From NCBI GenBank assembly GCA_029204225.1, contig CM055095.1, positions 20,763,348 to 20,827,347 of the forward strand: a stretch of DNA of 64,000 nucleotides, given 5' to 3'. How positions within the stretch are numbered: the stretch's first letter is position 1; each line of letters begins with the position of its first letter. Below the pieces are notes generated by a model that had not been told where the DNA came from, ran no database searches, and saw nothing but the letters and a program-made list of their open reading frames with translations. Source of the stretch: Diphasiastrum complanatum (Eukaryota > Streptophyta > Lycopodiopsida > Lycopodiales > Lycopodiaceae). Made by a program: the position numbers and the translations under genes. Below, piece by piece: positions 1 through 9,360 of the stretch.

Positions 1-67
<67 letters not shown>
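1..67. repeat. (TG)n(AG)n compound microsatellite
   Basis: TG dinucleotides run from 1 to about 40 and AG dinucleotides from 41 to about 67. The repeat begins at the window edge, so its full length is not visible. It abuts copia gag-protease debris. Confidence 0.97.
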
Positions 68-70
<3 letters not shown>

Positions 71-906
71 TGTCCGTCCTATCAACTACTTTGCACTGAT
101 CACATTTGAATTCTAGTCTATGTCCTAGATCTGTGACCCTGCTTACAGAGAGCAGATTCGTAGATAAATTTGGTACATATAGGACTTTAGAGAGTAGCTT
201 AGATTGATCGTTTGCAAAACTCAATCTGACAGTACCTTCACCTTTAATAGCTTGTGTGCTATTGTCTCCAAGGTGAACATATTTCTTGGTACTATAAGGT
301 ATATAGGACTCAAAACAGCCAATGAGGCTGGTCATGTGCTGAGTGGCTCCGGAATTCAGGAACCAAGAACTGGCCCCAGATGCTCCTTGATGGCTTGTCA
401 TGAAGGCATCATGATTTGCTTCTTGAATAGGCTGTGGAGCTTCTGTAGCTGCATTTGCCACTTGATTCGACTACCCCTTGTTGTTGTTCTTTGCTTGCAG
501 TATCCGGCATTCTTGAATTTTGTGGTTGTTTCGCTTGTAGTATCTATAGAACAACTTCTTCTTCGCCTACGGATTTGACTGTTCTTTGTGTTGTGCTGGT
601 TTCTGGTTTGGCTTTGATTGCTTCAGGCCTTTCTTCTTCTGCTGCTTAGTCGTGCTCTTATTGGTGTATAAAGCGTGAGAATCAACTAAGGAACTTGAGG
701 CTTTGTTCCTCCACGTGTCTTCCTGCAACAACATAGTAATGACTCTCGAAAGAGTCAGTTCTGGATGTGTCGTGATGATCATCACTCAGCTGTCGTATGA
801 GCTTGGCAAGCTTGTAAGCAGTTGCATCACTGCATCTTGATCGTTTATGACAGATCCGGCAATGACCATTTGCCTTAGCAGGTTCTTAAATTGACAAGAG
901 AGGGGG
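68..906 (-). pseudogene. Ty1/copia gag-protease fragment
   Basis: Translated on the minus strand, 567-785 gives a gag segment (MMIITTHPELTLSRVITMLL) that matches the gag of the copia element at 22254-22763. Lower coordinates carry the degenerate CCHC region (about 500-560) and a protease-like SWFLNSGA stretch (about 330-420) in which the catalytic Asp of the usual DSGA is Asn. Stops and frameshifts are frequent. The fragment is cut at 906 by the gypsy LTR at 907. It is the 3'-truncated remains of a minus-strand element whose other parts lie outside the window or are lost. Confidence 0.8.
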
Positions 907-1426
907 TATAAGGGAAGCTCCCTAAGATCCTGCTTACAAGACAAAACACAATGGAAAACACACTATGGAGCAACCACCCAACCAAGTAGAAGCAACCAAT
1001 CAACTCTAGAAGCTTCACAACCAAGCCAAGGAATAAGAAGCATGAAGGTAGAGTGAAACTCTGGCAATGAATCAATGACCACGATGAGGAGTAGGACAAG
1101 TTTGGAACAAATATATAGAGCCAAAAGCAATCTGGGCACATAGCCAGGCATTGCCCTAAGTTTCCTAAACATAGATTCACCTAGAATAGAGTTCTAAGCA
1201 TGGACCAACTATTCATAGAATTGCTATTGATAACTCTACACATGCATACACTGTCTCATACCTTGTCTAAACTCCATTTAGTGTGTTATGGGCCTCACAA
1301 GGATATTAGTTTCTTTCGGGTCACATCCAGTATGACGTGGCATAACTAATAGCTTGATTTACTGGAGTACCGTGTATCCAAGACTAGGAGTATACTGAAT
1401 CCTATTTACTAGCCATGGACATAACA
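907..1426 (-). repeat. 3' LTR of minus-strand gypsy element
   Basis: Near-identical to 8448-8999 and ending on the plus strand in catggacataaca, the mark of this gypsy family (also at 12475, 17488 and, inverted, 43062). It directly follows the chromodomain remnant at 1427, as a 3' LTR should. The end away from pol reads TATA where related LTRs read TACA. An apparent ORF at 875-1180 is an LTR shadow. Confidence 0.85.
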
Positions 1427-2228
1427 TTCTTCCCTCCTTAAACTGCTTCTATCCCTAGAAGCTCTGTAAACAAGAAAGAATAACAAGAACAATTCTTTTA
1501 ACTTTAAACTAGAAAATCATTATCCTTAGTCTAACTTCCACATCAAACAAGTACTCAGAGATAATCCTATTTTCCAAGTGATAATCTCTGCATTGGAGTA
1601 CAACTCAGGTTTGAAAAAGTACGCTAAGTAATTAATTTCTCATTTGGGCTATATTAACCATAAGTTAGTAACATCACCTTCATGTAAAGCATTTACATAA
1701 AACACTGGGTGAAATAACCTAACTTAAGAGATTAAAGTTAAAGAAATAATAAAATAATTATAATTATAGTCTGAAAATATCCACAACTCTGATAGAGAAC
1801 TCATAAGCTTTCAAGTACAAATATCCTTAGAATCTAAATTCTAACATATGATAATTCATTCAATTAGAATCTCTAGGAGAATCATTAAGATATAGAATGA
1901 TTAAAACTCAACTCTGAGTTATCCTAGATACTCTTTTGAGTTAAATGCTCCTATTTCTAGTGACAAATACAAGAAAATAACATTCATTCATCTTAATAGA
2001 CTTGTCTGTCTCCTATGATAACTGGAGATCCGATTCAAATGATGGATTGTACTCAAGCATCTGCAGACCATAAACTGTAGTAGAATAACATCCACTAGAT
2101 AAATTAAGTTCTCCACAAATAAAATACTTATCTTATGAGAATGTTTGTGAGATCCATAGGTTCTCAGATAAAATACTAGAGTAGAGAGATCCAAAATACT
2201 AATATGAATTCTTACTCAAATAATAGAT
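1427..2228 (-). pseudogene. Ty3/gypsy pol 3' end (integrase C-terminus/chromodomain) remnant
   Basis: Aligns by eye with 17489-17800, 12476-13080 and, inverted, 42237-43061. Recognisable blocks include the line equivalent to HPVFHASRL and the chromodomain-side block before the LTR. No reading frame survives. It is the 3' end of the pol of the element whose LTRs are 907-1426 and 8448-8999. Confidence 0.7.
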
Positions 2229-2478
2229 CAAGAATTAATCATCACACTTAAGAATCATCACCATTTCTTATAATCCTCTGACACTAATTAAGTATCTATT
2301 TATGATCCGTCAACCATAAATAGTTAGATTCATATGATTTGTCAGTCATAATTTCCTAGAATCCAAAATCATACTTAATCATTTATTGAATACTGGAGTA
2401 TATGTCCAGCATAACTCAGGAACTTTCCATTAAGAAAATACTGGATTTAGAAATACTTCCAAAACATGATTCTTTAAT
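2229..2478. repeat. Dispersed repeat shared with 41747-42040
   Basis: This segment matches 41747-42040 in the same orientation over about 250 bp, with shared blocks such as tttatgatccgtcaa and actggagtatatg. At 41.7 kb the same sequence is the loop of a large inverted repeat. Here it lies between the gypsy pol remnant and the copia LTR. No coding potential is seen. Confidence 0.7.
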
Positions 2479-3112
2479 GTTAGAATTTACCAATTTTCAC
2501 ATGGTTTTTCATGAATATTAGACATCTATGTGGATCCACACGTTTGAGGACCTGTCCACACGTGTGAAATGACACTTGATTTGAGTCTAATGTGACATCT
2601 CCTAAATTATAGAAGTTAGGTCCTAGATTGTAGGAATCTAGAAGGTCAACACAAACCACCAATGGATGATGTGGCAAACTTGATAGATCTTATCCAAAGT
2701 GGATATGGATAAGTACAATGAGCTGTCCCACACATGTTGGATGCAGCTTAGAGAGAGATTATGGTGAATTTGTACTTGATCCATGATGGATCCATTATTG
2801 AGCTAATGAGAGAAATCTTGGTTTGTGAAGCTATCATTGTGTTTTGATTCTCTTAAGCACTTTCTTTTTGAATGAATGCTTTGTAAATGATAAGTAAACT
2901 ATTTCTCTATTATCAGGCCGTACAATAGTTGTACTTCACAGTGTGAAGCCGTGGTCATCTTTTTTTATTGTTCTTGCTTGGAAACACAAAGATTGTCAAG
3001 TAGAAACTAGATTTGGAAGCTAGTCTTGATATAGATCAAGATCCCAGGCTACCAATCACTCTTTGTGATCATTTGTAGATCAATTTCAGTCCATAAATTC
3101 TGAAATTTGACA
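2479..3112 (+). repeat. 5' LTR of plus-strand copia element
   Basis: Begins TGTTAGAATTTACC and ends AAATTTGACA immediately before a primer-site-like sequence (tagtatcagagcc). Contains cacacgtgtgaaatgac at about 2558 in U3. The matching 3' LTR is absent because the element is truncated in RT. Confidence 0.75.
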
Positions 3113-3125
3113 TAGTATCAGAGCC
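3113..3125 (+). other. Primer-binding site, initiator tRNA-Met type, mutated
   Basis: Reads tagtatcagagcc, against the canonical TGGTATCAGAGC seen intact at 49718. One G to A change lies in the first bases. Its position directly after the LTR end fixes the LTR boundary. Confidence 0.7.
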
Positions 3126-3734
3126 AAGTCAAAGAGCTTAGTTGATGATCCAAGAATCTTCATTTTGGTGAAAGCATTGGTGCTAGAGTCACTTTGAAGG
3201 AGGACGACCTTTTCTTATAGTTTACTTGTGATGTTGAGGTTCAAATTAGTTTGTAAAGTTCAGAAGTACTTCTCACACGTGTGAGAGGCTGCTAGAGTTG
3301 TACTTTCACCAAAACTTTGTGTTTTTTCAATATTTGAGCTTCAAACAAGTTGTGTAGAGTGAAACTAGTGATGTGCTTATGAAAAACCATTGTTTCCATT
3401 ATAGATTTGATGAGTGAATGGTGTTAGAATCTTATTAAACCTACAAATCCTTGTGAGAGAGTTTGAGGCTTATGTTTTTAGTTCAAGAGTGAAACTAAAA
3501 CCAATTCTAAACATCATAGGAAGGCATTGGCACTTCCAAAAATCAAATTCAAGGTTCTAAGTGAATAGATTGTGTAGAATACACTTTCCCAAATCTTTTT
3601 GAGTTCAAGTTCATTATAGATCTTGCTTCTTGAGTCTAGTGAGATTCAAGAAAGTAGCATTTTAGCTAAATTCTGAGAAAGAAAGAAGGAATAGCCTTTG
3701 AGGAGTACATTTGTTGTACCTGTTACTAGTTAGA
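3126..3734 (+). other. Copia 5' leader
   Basis: Non-coding leader between primer site and gag start. It contains one further CACACGTGTGAG motif (about 3274). Nothing else recognisable. Confidence 0.6.
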
Positions 3735-4375
3735 ATGGGTTCAATTGGAGCCTATCTTCTTGAGGTTAGTGAAAGGCTGAATTCTAATAATTATTCAAAT
3801 TGGAAAGTAAGAATGGAGTCACTACTAGTGCTCCAAGATATGTTTGATCTTGTCATAGGAGAGGAAGAAGAACCTCAAGGAGGTCAAGATCAAGTGAGGT
3901 ACAAAAAGAGAGCTAGACTAGCATTACATTGCTTGAAAATGAATGTTAGTAATGAATTTCTAAAGGAAGTAGCATCTTGTGCCTTGGCCAAGGAGGCATG
4001 GAACTACCTCAAAGGGATTTATGAATCCAAAAATACCTCTAGAGTGCTTATGATTAGAAATAAAGTTCTTCAAAGCATTAGAGGGAGTGATGAGAGTGCT
4101 CAAGAGTATGTCTTGAGAATTAAATCTCTCAACAAAGAACTTTCCATCATTAGTGAGGGTATTCATGATGATGAAATTGTTCAAATCATTCTGAATGGTC
4201 TTGGAGATGAGTTTTCCAATCTTGTACAAAGCTTTGCTATTCAAGATGCACTACCTTCCATAGACAAGCTTCATAGTGTGCTTGTAGCCGAGGAGAGTAG
4301 GATCCTTCATGTCAAACAAAGGATTGGATCCTTAAAGTTGCATGATGGTGATGAGAAGGCCAACTTCTCAAGCAA
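3735..4375 (+). pseudogene. Copia gag, N-terminal part
   Basis: The likely start is the Met at 3735 (MGSIGAYLLEVSERLNSNNY), followed by typical plant copia gag sequence: the SNWKVRMESLL motif, then the UBN2/retrotran_gag-type helical region with FLKEVASCALAKEAWNYL and YVLRIKSLNKEL. The frame is open for about 210 codons and then runs into an inserted gypsy segment at about 4376, where it goes out of frame and stops at 4463. The zinc knuckle resumes at about 4694 in another frame. So gag is split by an insertion, and this part cannot produce a normal Gag. Confidence 0.85.
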
Positions 4376-4693
4376 GGGAAGTGCGTGCATGGACCAGACT
4401 CAAAACACTTATCCAATTTGGAGAAGGTGCTACAAAAATGCCGCGAATTCCAGATCTCTCTGAATCCAGAAAAATGTCAATTTTGGGTTACACATGGCTT
4501 GATTCTCGGCCATATAGTGTCTAGACATGAGATCGCCACAGACCTATCAAAAATCAAGATCATTGTTGATCTACCACCACCAGGAACGATCCACGAGGTT
4601 CACATCTTTATGGGTCATACTACCTATTACAGGATTTTCATTTTAGATTTTGCGGAGTTAGCCCGACCAATTTACAAACTCACAATAGCAAAG
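4376..4693 (+). other. Captured Ty3/gypsy reverse transcriptase fragment
   Basis: The frame from 4385 begins with an unmistakable gypsy RT thumb/connection segment: HLSNLEKVLQKCREFQISLN, then EKCQFWVTHGLILGHIVS, then KIKIIVDLPPPGT, then TTYYRIFILDFAELARPIYK. This is normally found after the YxDD box of gypsy pol, not in a copia gag. The same ORF continues without a stop into the copia zinc knuckle. No LTRs or ends mark the segment, so capture by template switching or insertion of a gypsy fragment is likely. Boundaries are good to about 15 bp. Confidence 0.85.
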
Positions 4694-5074
4694 AAGAAGA
4701 TCCAACACAAGGAGACCAAGAATGATGATCAACCATCAAGCTCCAAAGGTGGAAAGAAGAACAAAGCCAAACTCAAGTGCTTCTTTTGTGGAAAGAAGGG
4801 GCACTTTGCATCCGAGTGTTTCAAGAAGAAGAATGCACAAGGAGAGAGCAAACAAGGCAACCTCACTCTTGAGGAAGATGAGCATGAAGTGGATTCATCC
4901 TTGATGGCTTCTACATCAACATCAAAGAGCTACTCCAGTGACACATGGTGGATTGATAGTGGGGCTAGTTCCCACATGACATTTTAAAAGGATTTTTTCT
5001 CAACTCTTGTACCTTTTGTAGGTTGTAAAAGGTCTATTCTAATAGCAAGTGATCAAGAATGTAGAATAGATGGA
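4694..5074 (+). pseudogene. Copia gag zinc knuckle and protease
   Basis: In frame with the captured gypsy piece: a basic stretch (SSSKGGKKNKAKLK), then the CCHC knuckle CFFCGKKGHFASEC, an acidic linker, and the aspartic protease active site WWIDSGASSHMTF. A TAA stop follows immediately at 4985, where normal copia protease continues; the remainder (residues equivalent to RSILIASDQECRIDGVG) is readable up to 5074. The catalytic DSGA is intact, but the stop separates it from integrase. Confidence 0.85.
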
Positions 5075-6193
5075 GTGGGAACTATTCTCTTAAGTCTTGG
5101 ATCCTCTAAAAGAGTTGATCTTGATAATGTACTCTATGTTCCTACACTCACTAAGAATTTGTTAAGTGTAGGACAATTGATGGATGATGGCTTAGATGTC
5201 CATTTTAATCAAGGAGTTTGCTCCATAATGATGAATAATACTTGCATTGTAAAGGGATTCAAGCAAGGAAGGCTTTTTAAGCTTGATGCTAATGTTTTCC
5301 TTGGAAGTGTGAACATGCTGAAGGAGGAGCTCAATCAAGTGGAGCTTTGGCATAAGAGGTTGGGCCACCCCAACTTCAAATCTATGGAGATGCTATGCAC
5401 CAAGGATCTTGCTCTCGGCCTTCCAAAGACACTCTCAAAGTGTGGAAAAAGTTGTGAAGCTTGTAGCCTCTCAAAGGCACGCAGGCTACCTTTTGATACC
5501 TCTTCCACTAGATCTACAAAAGCATTAGATCTTATTCATAGTGATGTGCACTCTTTTTCTCAAGAATCTAATGGAGGTGCATCTATGTATGTATCTTTTA
5601 TTGATGATTACTCTAGATACACTTGGATTGAACTTTTGGATTTCAAAAGTAAAGTGTTTGAAGCTTTTGTTAAGTTCAAAACTCTAGTTGAAAATCAACT
5701 TGATTCTAGAATTAAAGTATTGAGGAGTGATAATGGTGGAGAGTATATCTCCACCAAGATGATAGAGTTTTGTAAATCCAATGGCATTAAGAGAGAACTT
5801 ACATGTACTTATAGTCCTCAACAAAATGGAATAGCTGAGAGGATGAATAGAACACTATGTGAGTGTGCTAAGGCTTTAAAGTTAGATGCATCTCTACCTA
5901 AGTCCTTTTGGGGAGAGGCTATTATTTGTGCAACTTATTTGTGTAATATATTTCCATGTAAGCCCATTGGAGGCATAACATCTTATGAGGCTCTATTTTG
6001 TAAGAAGCCGAGTCTTAAAGATCTAAGAATTTTCGGATCTACTTGCTATGTTTTTCAAGCATTAAATACAAGAAAAAATGATGATCCTACTTCTATTAAA
6101 GGGATCTTTGTTGGTTATGCTGAAAATAGCAAAGGATATAGAGTCTATAATCCTATCACTAAGAAGATTTTAGTGAGTAGAGATGTTACTTAA
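5075..6193 (+). pseudogene. Copia integrase region
   Basis: One frame, open for 372 codons. It starts in the end of protease (LYVPTLTKNLLSVGQL) and continues through the GAG-pre-integrase HHCC motif (LWHKRLGHPNFKSM, then CEACSLSKARRLPF). The integrase core follows: the first Asp in DLIHSDVH, the YSRYTWIELL block, the second Asp in LRSDNGGEYIS, and Glu in SPQQNGIAERMNRTL. So all DDE residues are visible. The C-terminus has YEALFCKKPSLKDLRIFGS and GIFVGYAENSKGYRVYNP. It ends in a stop at 6193 that overlaps the RT frame. This is the best-preserved domain of the element. Confidence 0.9.
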
Positions 6194-7052
6194 GTTGAAT
6201 GAGAAAGCTTCTAATCCATCTTATGTCAAGGATCTTGTAAGGTTTGAGGAGGAGTCTACATGTGATCAAGATCTTGAAGATCCATCTCAAGATCCAAGGA
6301 CTCCAAGGAGATCTACAAGAAGGAAGGTCGAGCCCTCAAGGCCCACCTATGTTGACAAAGGTGAAAAAAGGGAAGATCTACATTCACTTACCTCTTACAC
6401 TTTTCTAACTTCTATGTTTGATGAGCCAAGTTGCTTTGAAGAAGCTATGGAGTCACAAGAATGGAGAGATGCCATGCAAAAGGAGTATGATGCTCTTATG
6501 GAGAATCATACATGGAAGCTTGTGGATCTTCCTCAAGGAAGCAAGCCACTTGAGTGCAAATGGATCTATAGATTGAAGTACAATCAAGATGGGAGCATCA
6601 ACAAACACAAGGCAAGGCTAGTGGCAAAGGGGTTCTTGCAAACCAAGGGAGTAGATTTCGATGAAACTTTTGCTCCTGTTGCTAAGCTAGTTTCCATAAG
6701 GTTGATTATTTCTCTTGCAACTACTTTCAATTGGCCTCTATTTCAGCTTGATGTGACTAATGCTTTTCTCAATGAATATCTAGAAGAGGAGATTTTCATG
6801 AGGCAACTCGAGGGCTTCATCAAAGAAGATCAAGAGGAAAAAGTGTGTTTGTTGCTAAGAAGCCTTTATGGGCTTAAGCAAGCACCTAGAGCTTGGTACT
6901 CTAGGTTGAATACCTTCTTAAACTCTATTAAGTTTGTTGTAAGTGCTTATGATCCTTCTTTGTACTTAAGATTTAATGATGATAAAATCATCATTCTCAT
7001 TTTGTATGTAAGATTAATTAAAAAAATAAGAAATAGATTTGAGGGCCTCTGA
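6183..7052 (+). pseudogene. Copia reverse transcriptase, truncated before YVDD
   Basis: Continues from integrase after a frameshift. The RT starts near EWRDAMQKEYDALMENHTWK and shows CKWIYRLKYNQDGSINKHKA, FDETFAPVAK, the catalytic QLDVTNAFLN, and SLYGLKQAPRAWYSRL. It is cut at about 7010, just at LILYV, where the YVDD catalytic box should be. Sequence after that (RLIKKIRNRFEGL) is unrelated. RNase H and the 3' LTR are missing. Confidence 0.9.
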
Positions 7053-8434
7053 TTTTGTAAATAATGAGATACCACATTGGGATCTAGATTAAATCTCAAA
7101 ATTTTTCAAAATACTCCACATTTGATCGAATGGTTTTCTTTTTTCCCATATCACGACGACTAGGTACTAAAACACACCATTGATCATCAAATCTTTACAG
7201 TCCTAGAATTTTCTTTCCAAAATTATTGATGTCTCATACCATCAACTTTTCCTTCCAAAAAACCCTTAACTGCCTTATCTGATATTTTAGAGATCCACTA
7301 ATCATCTAGTTGTCCTATAATCACTATATGATATTATCTCTTGTTCTCAAACACTGGAGAATCCATTTATTTGGATGACTGACATGCCTATCAGATGGAT
7401 ACAAAGATATCAGTTACGAATTCAACTGAATGAATTCTATCTAGGAAATTAATAGGGATTACCGAAATTCCAACTACGAAATATGTTTCCCGATCACACT
7501 TACTAGCATTCATATTGATCCTAAGATGCAGTATAGACTGAGAACGAAGATTTCTTGATTTGTAGAAGTCAAAATAGCTTCAAACTTGATGGAGATGGTG
7601 CATAAGCTACCGGCCATCATTTTACAGGTTTGATAGCTTGTTGGAAAGGCAAAAAGGAATGCTAATCATGCTATAAATAATTCCAGAATGATCTCCTTAT
7701 AGATTTGGAGAGATTCATCCCCCAAAAATCATAAAAAAATGGTCATTTTTTGCATTTTTTTTTTATTTCCTACAAGTTCAATTGCTGGAATTCTTGGTTC
7801 TAACTTCAGATAAATCTTAAAACCATCTCTTTTCAAGCTCTACATGGTGTTTTACAGCCACCTACTATCCAACTTTATGAAAAACAAGCAAAAATGATGA
7901 CTTTTGGCTATTTTCATGTTTTTTCATCACAATAAAGTGGAAATTCATGATATACAACTCTTTCTCTAACACATGCAAACCAATATACAGAATTATAATC
8001 ATCTAATTGGTCTGATCTTGCTGGATTTTGGTTCTTACTATCTATTTTGTGCCAAAAAGCATAAAAGACCAAGCAATTTTGATCAAAACATAGCCTAGAA
8101 TCATAAATCATTGGAAAGAACTGGCATGCATAATTAATTTCATCATTAATGAGCCCTAAAATGAAAGTACACTTGCTAGAAAATTCAGATCTTTCAAAGA
8201 TTTGATCTACACAAGAAAAAACTCCAAAAAAGCATTACAAATTGACCTTCAATGACAATTCTCCATCAAATAATCCCAAGAGTAATGGATCTTAGCAACA
8301 TGAAAATCATAAGCCGAGATAGTACAACCACTTGCACCCTTGCTATCCACCTTGGAAAAGAATTCCAAATGATCCAATCCGAAATTTCGACAAAAGGTAG
8401 CCCTTCTCCATGTTCTCCAATCTTCGTAAGCCTT
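7053..8434 (-). other. Gypsy 5' leader, non-coding, minus strand
   Basis: Lies between the copia truncation point and the gypsy primer site. I find no gag, protease or RT motif on either strand; short ORFs (for example 7914-8111) look random. By position it is the long untranslated leader of the gypsy element, and its upstream gag is deleted. Contains A/T runs (7733-7765). Confidence 0.5.
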
Positions 8435-8446
8435 GCTCTGATACCA
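8435..8446 (-). other. Primer-binding site of gypsy element
   Basis: The plus strand reads gctctgatacca, which is TGGTATCAGAGC on the minus strand, the initiator tRNA-Met complement. It abuts the LTR that begins at 8448 and establishes that this LTR is the 5' one. Confidence 0.85.
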
Positions 8447-8447
8447 A

Positions 8448-8999
8448 TATAAGGGAAGCTCCCAAAGATCCTGCTTACAAGACAAAACACAATGGAAAAC
8501 ACACTATGGAGCAACCACCCAACCAAGTAGAAGCAACCAATCAACTCTAGAAGCTTCACAACCAAGCCAAGGAATAAGAAGCATGAAGGTAGAGTGAAAC
8601 TCTGGCAATGAATCAATGACCACGATGAGGAGTAGGGTGAGTTTGGACCCAATATATAGAGCCAAAAGCAACCTGGGCACATAGCCATGCATAGCCCTAA
8701 GTTCCCTGGGCATATAGCCATGCATAGCTCTAAGTTCCCTAAACATAGATTCACCTAGAATAGAGTCCTAAGCATGGACCAACTATTCATAGAATTGTTA
8801 TTGATAACTCTACACATGCATACACTGTCTCATACCTTGTCTAAACTCCATTTAGTGTGTTCTGGGCCTCACAAGGATATTAGTTACTTTCAGGTCACAT
8901 CCAGTATGACGTGACATAACTAATTGCTTGATTTATTGGAGTATTGTGTATCCAAGACTAGGAGTATACTGAATCCTATTTACTGGCCATGGACATAAC
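8448..8999 (-). repeat. 5' LTR of minus-strand gypsy element
   Basis: Matches 907-1426 throughout, but is longer because a block of about 34 bp (gcacatagccatgcatag... region, about 8670-8740) is tandemly duplicated here and single in the other LTR. Ends catggacataac, followed by GGGGGG. Confidence 0.88.
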
Positions 9000-9005
9000 G
9001 GGGGG

Positions 9006-9026
9006 CCCTTAAATAAACAAGAGGGC
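9006..9026. other. Short flank between gypsy LTR and the next element
   Basis: Unassigned. It resembles the left flank of the gypsy element (cttaaattgacaagag at 887 versus cttaaataaacaagag at 9008), perhaps by chance. Confidence 0.3.
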
Positions 9027-9360
9027 TGTCCATGTGGAGCCTAAGTGGCAATTCCACTAATTTAGAAATTAAAGAAAATAGTTCTTCCACTAGAGGTCAC
9101 CATCAAAAGGTGGCTCACTCTACTTTATTTAAGAGGGGTCTACACTACATGGTCATTCATTCTCTGGGATTCACCATGTAGGCGCACATAGAAATAACCT
9201 GTAATCCTAGCTAGTACTCCTCGGCTCTCATGCTCGGCTCTCAGTTTCTTCCTGCTCTCCTCCTTCTGAGACCTCCTTGGTCTTGAGTGAGAGATGCTCT
9301 GTGTTTTCAGCTTGTCTTGGCATCGGGAAAATTCTCTGAAATCTCCCAATTCTGCTAACA
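9027..9360 (+). repeat. Putative solo LTR or small LTR fragment
   Basis: A 334-bp block begins TGTCCATGTGG and ends TCTGCTAACA, giving TG...CA termini. It holds a TATA-like ctttatttaagagg at about 9122 and splits the copia RT reading frame exactly at 9360/9361. No target duplication is seen and there is no second copy in the window, so the LTR call rests on termini and position only. Confidence 0.4.

Larger units (their letters stand above)
907..8999 (-). mobile_element. Ty3/gypsy chromovirus, minus strand, internally deleted
   Basis: Two near-identical LTRs (907-1426 and 8448-8999) enclose a 3' pol/chromodomain remnant (1427-2228) and a non-coding leader (about 7053-8434) next to a primer site. 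The middle of gag-pol is missing and the space is occupied by a plus-strand copia element. Five G residues precede the left LTR (902-906) and follow the right LTR (9001-9005), as expected for a 5-bp target duplication, although a G-run is weak evidence. Roughly 20 mismatches between the LTRs by eye suggest a fairly young insertion that decayed by deletion. Confidence 0.75.

Noticed and set aside
875-1180. Minus-strand ORF of 101 aa and the similar ORF at 8266-8754
   Set aside because: Both lie in the gypsy LTRs and match each other because the LTRs do; not proteins.
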